64,000 nt of DNA from UBA7672 sp044224605 (lineage in GTDB: Bacteria; Pseudomonadota; Alphaproteobacteria; Caulobacterales; Hyphomonadaceae), in the NCBI GenBank assembly GCA_044224605.1, contig JBGAKC010000016.1, positions 1 to 64,000 on the forward strand. The letters are read 5' to 3'. Numbering within the stretch: position 1 is the first letter of the stretch; the number at the start of each line of letters is the position of its first letter. Shown one piece after another: positions 63,606 to 64,000 of the stretch. Position numbers and translations under genes: made by a program. The notes under the pieces were generated by a model. The model was not told the origin of the DNA and did no database searches. It was given only the letters and a program-made list of their open reading frames with translations.

Positions 63606-63840
63606 TCCCCCCTACTGCAATGACAACCTCGCGCCAGGGATCGGAGACCACTGACGCTCATCAAAAAGATATCGTACGCAGCCGCTTCATGAAGGGCCGG
63701 CAAAGTCAGAAATTCTTGAGCAGAACCGGAGCCATCAGACTTCAAAGCCCAAGCCGCAGGGCTGCCCCTGAAAAGCAAAGGTCCGGGAAGCAGACTTCCC
63801 GGACCTTCCTCTCGTCACGTCGGAGGAGAGCGTGTGACGA
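63606..63840. other. intergenic region between two related lipoprotein-type genes
   Basis: About 235 bases. It contains the promoter region of the 63132-63605 gene and, near 63778-63807, the terminator of the next gene. No other gene is seen. Confidence 0.5.
63771..63807 (-). terminator. terminator of the partial lipoprotein-like gene at the right edge
   Basis: A perfect 13-base stem (AAGGTCCGGGAAG / CTTCCCGGACCTT) with a 4-base loop, followed on the minus strand by TGCTTTT. It lies 33 bases after the stop at 63841. Confidence 0.85.
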
Positions 63841-64000
63841 TCAGCTTCCGGACGGCGTGGCGGCGCCTTCGGCCGGCGTCTTCCCAGCGTCCTTGTGCCA
63901 TTCATAGATGCGGCGGATGGAGCACGAGCCGTCATTGTAGCGTGCGTCCGTGACCAGCTTGTCGCCCGTCTCGAGGCACGACCCGCCGCCGACACGCGAG
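63841..64000 (-). CDS. DUF6491-like protein, partial (N-terminus beyond right edge)
   Basis: The last 52 residues are visible: RVGGGSCLETGDKL, then NDGSCSIRRIYEWHK and a hydrophilic tail ending PSGS. The GSC-S/A-I-x-x-I-Y-x-W block matches the end of the upstream neighbour (GGSCAIQKIYRWE), so the two genes are tandem paralogues. The gene enters the window from the right. Confidence 0.75.
   Translation of the reverse strand, partial: SRVGGGSCLETGDKLVTDARYNDGSCSIRRIYEWHKDAGKTPAEGAATPSGS

Overview
The window looks like the chromosome of a GC-rich alphaproteobacterium of the dimorphic, stalked type (Caulobacterales/Maricaulales/Hyphomonadaceae-like). This is inferred from the gene families: a motB with no motA beside it, a Rhizobium-type glycerol ABC operon (glpSTPQUV), holdfast-like polysaccharide genes (hfsH/hfsB/hfsA-like), a large TonB-dependent receptor, the alphaproteobacterial form of ParC, and many tightly overlapping gene starts and stops. 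No species can be named from the sequence alone.

Layout. 1-3922 is an accessory stretch: a KAP-family P-loop NTPase running off the left edge, two unrecognised proteins and about 600 bases without a clear gene. It ends at the 3' end of a tRNA-Ser(GCU), a classic island integration point. 4127-12468 (minus) is one long operon: glpS, glpT, glpP, glpQ, a YjbR-like gene, two small membrane proteins, glpU, glpV and a secreted lipoprotein hydrolase. A TonB-dependent receptor (12966-16019, plus) is divergent from it and ends at a clean terminator. Together they could form an outer-membrane-to-cytoplasm uptake unit for glycerol or a glycerol ester. 16224-17780 holds a redoxin lipoprotein followed by decayed genes (a helix-turn-helix remnant and a broken MFS exporter). 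17872-21216 is a partial holdfast-like cluster: a truncated, active-site-degenerate HfsG-like glycosyltransferase, an HfsH-like deacetylase, and HfsB/HfsA-like chain-length proteins.

21349-46418 is mostly housekeeping and general metabolism: D-cysteine desulfhydrase plus amino-acid racemase, acetyltransferases, a 2-oxoglutarate/Fe oxygenase, a degenerate GGDEF-EAL protein, arfB, a 3-hydroxyisobutyrate dehydrogenase-like enzyme, motB, bpt/ate, cutA, lemA, an FAD monooxygenase, a Coq4-like protein, a GPH-family symporter, parC, recO, an SMR exporter, an orphan ChrR-like cupin and cysK. A complete IS630-family element sits at 32979-33968. It inserted exactly into the stop codon of an acetyltransferase gene and left that stop intact.

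46629-62482 is a second polysaccharide locus: an initiating sugar transferase, a full Wzc-type tyrosine autokinase, an outer-membrane beta-barrel, a Wza-type lipoprotein, a PPP-type phosphatase in the same operon, two glycosyltransferases, a Wzy-like polymerase, a PAP2 phosphatase, and a ParA-like ATPase with a small overlapping partner. sseA and metC lie inside this locus on the plus strand. The right end has a PRC-barrel protein and two tandem related small lipoprotein-type genes, the last cut by the window edge.

The most promising undescribed arrangements are (i) the ParA-like ATPase plus 121-residue partner directly behind the polymerase gene, (ii) the calcineurin-like phosphatase occupying the place of a Wzb tyrosine phosphatase next to wza/wzc, and (iii) the expanded glp operon with its terminal esterase and divergent TonB receptor.
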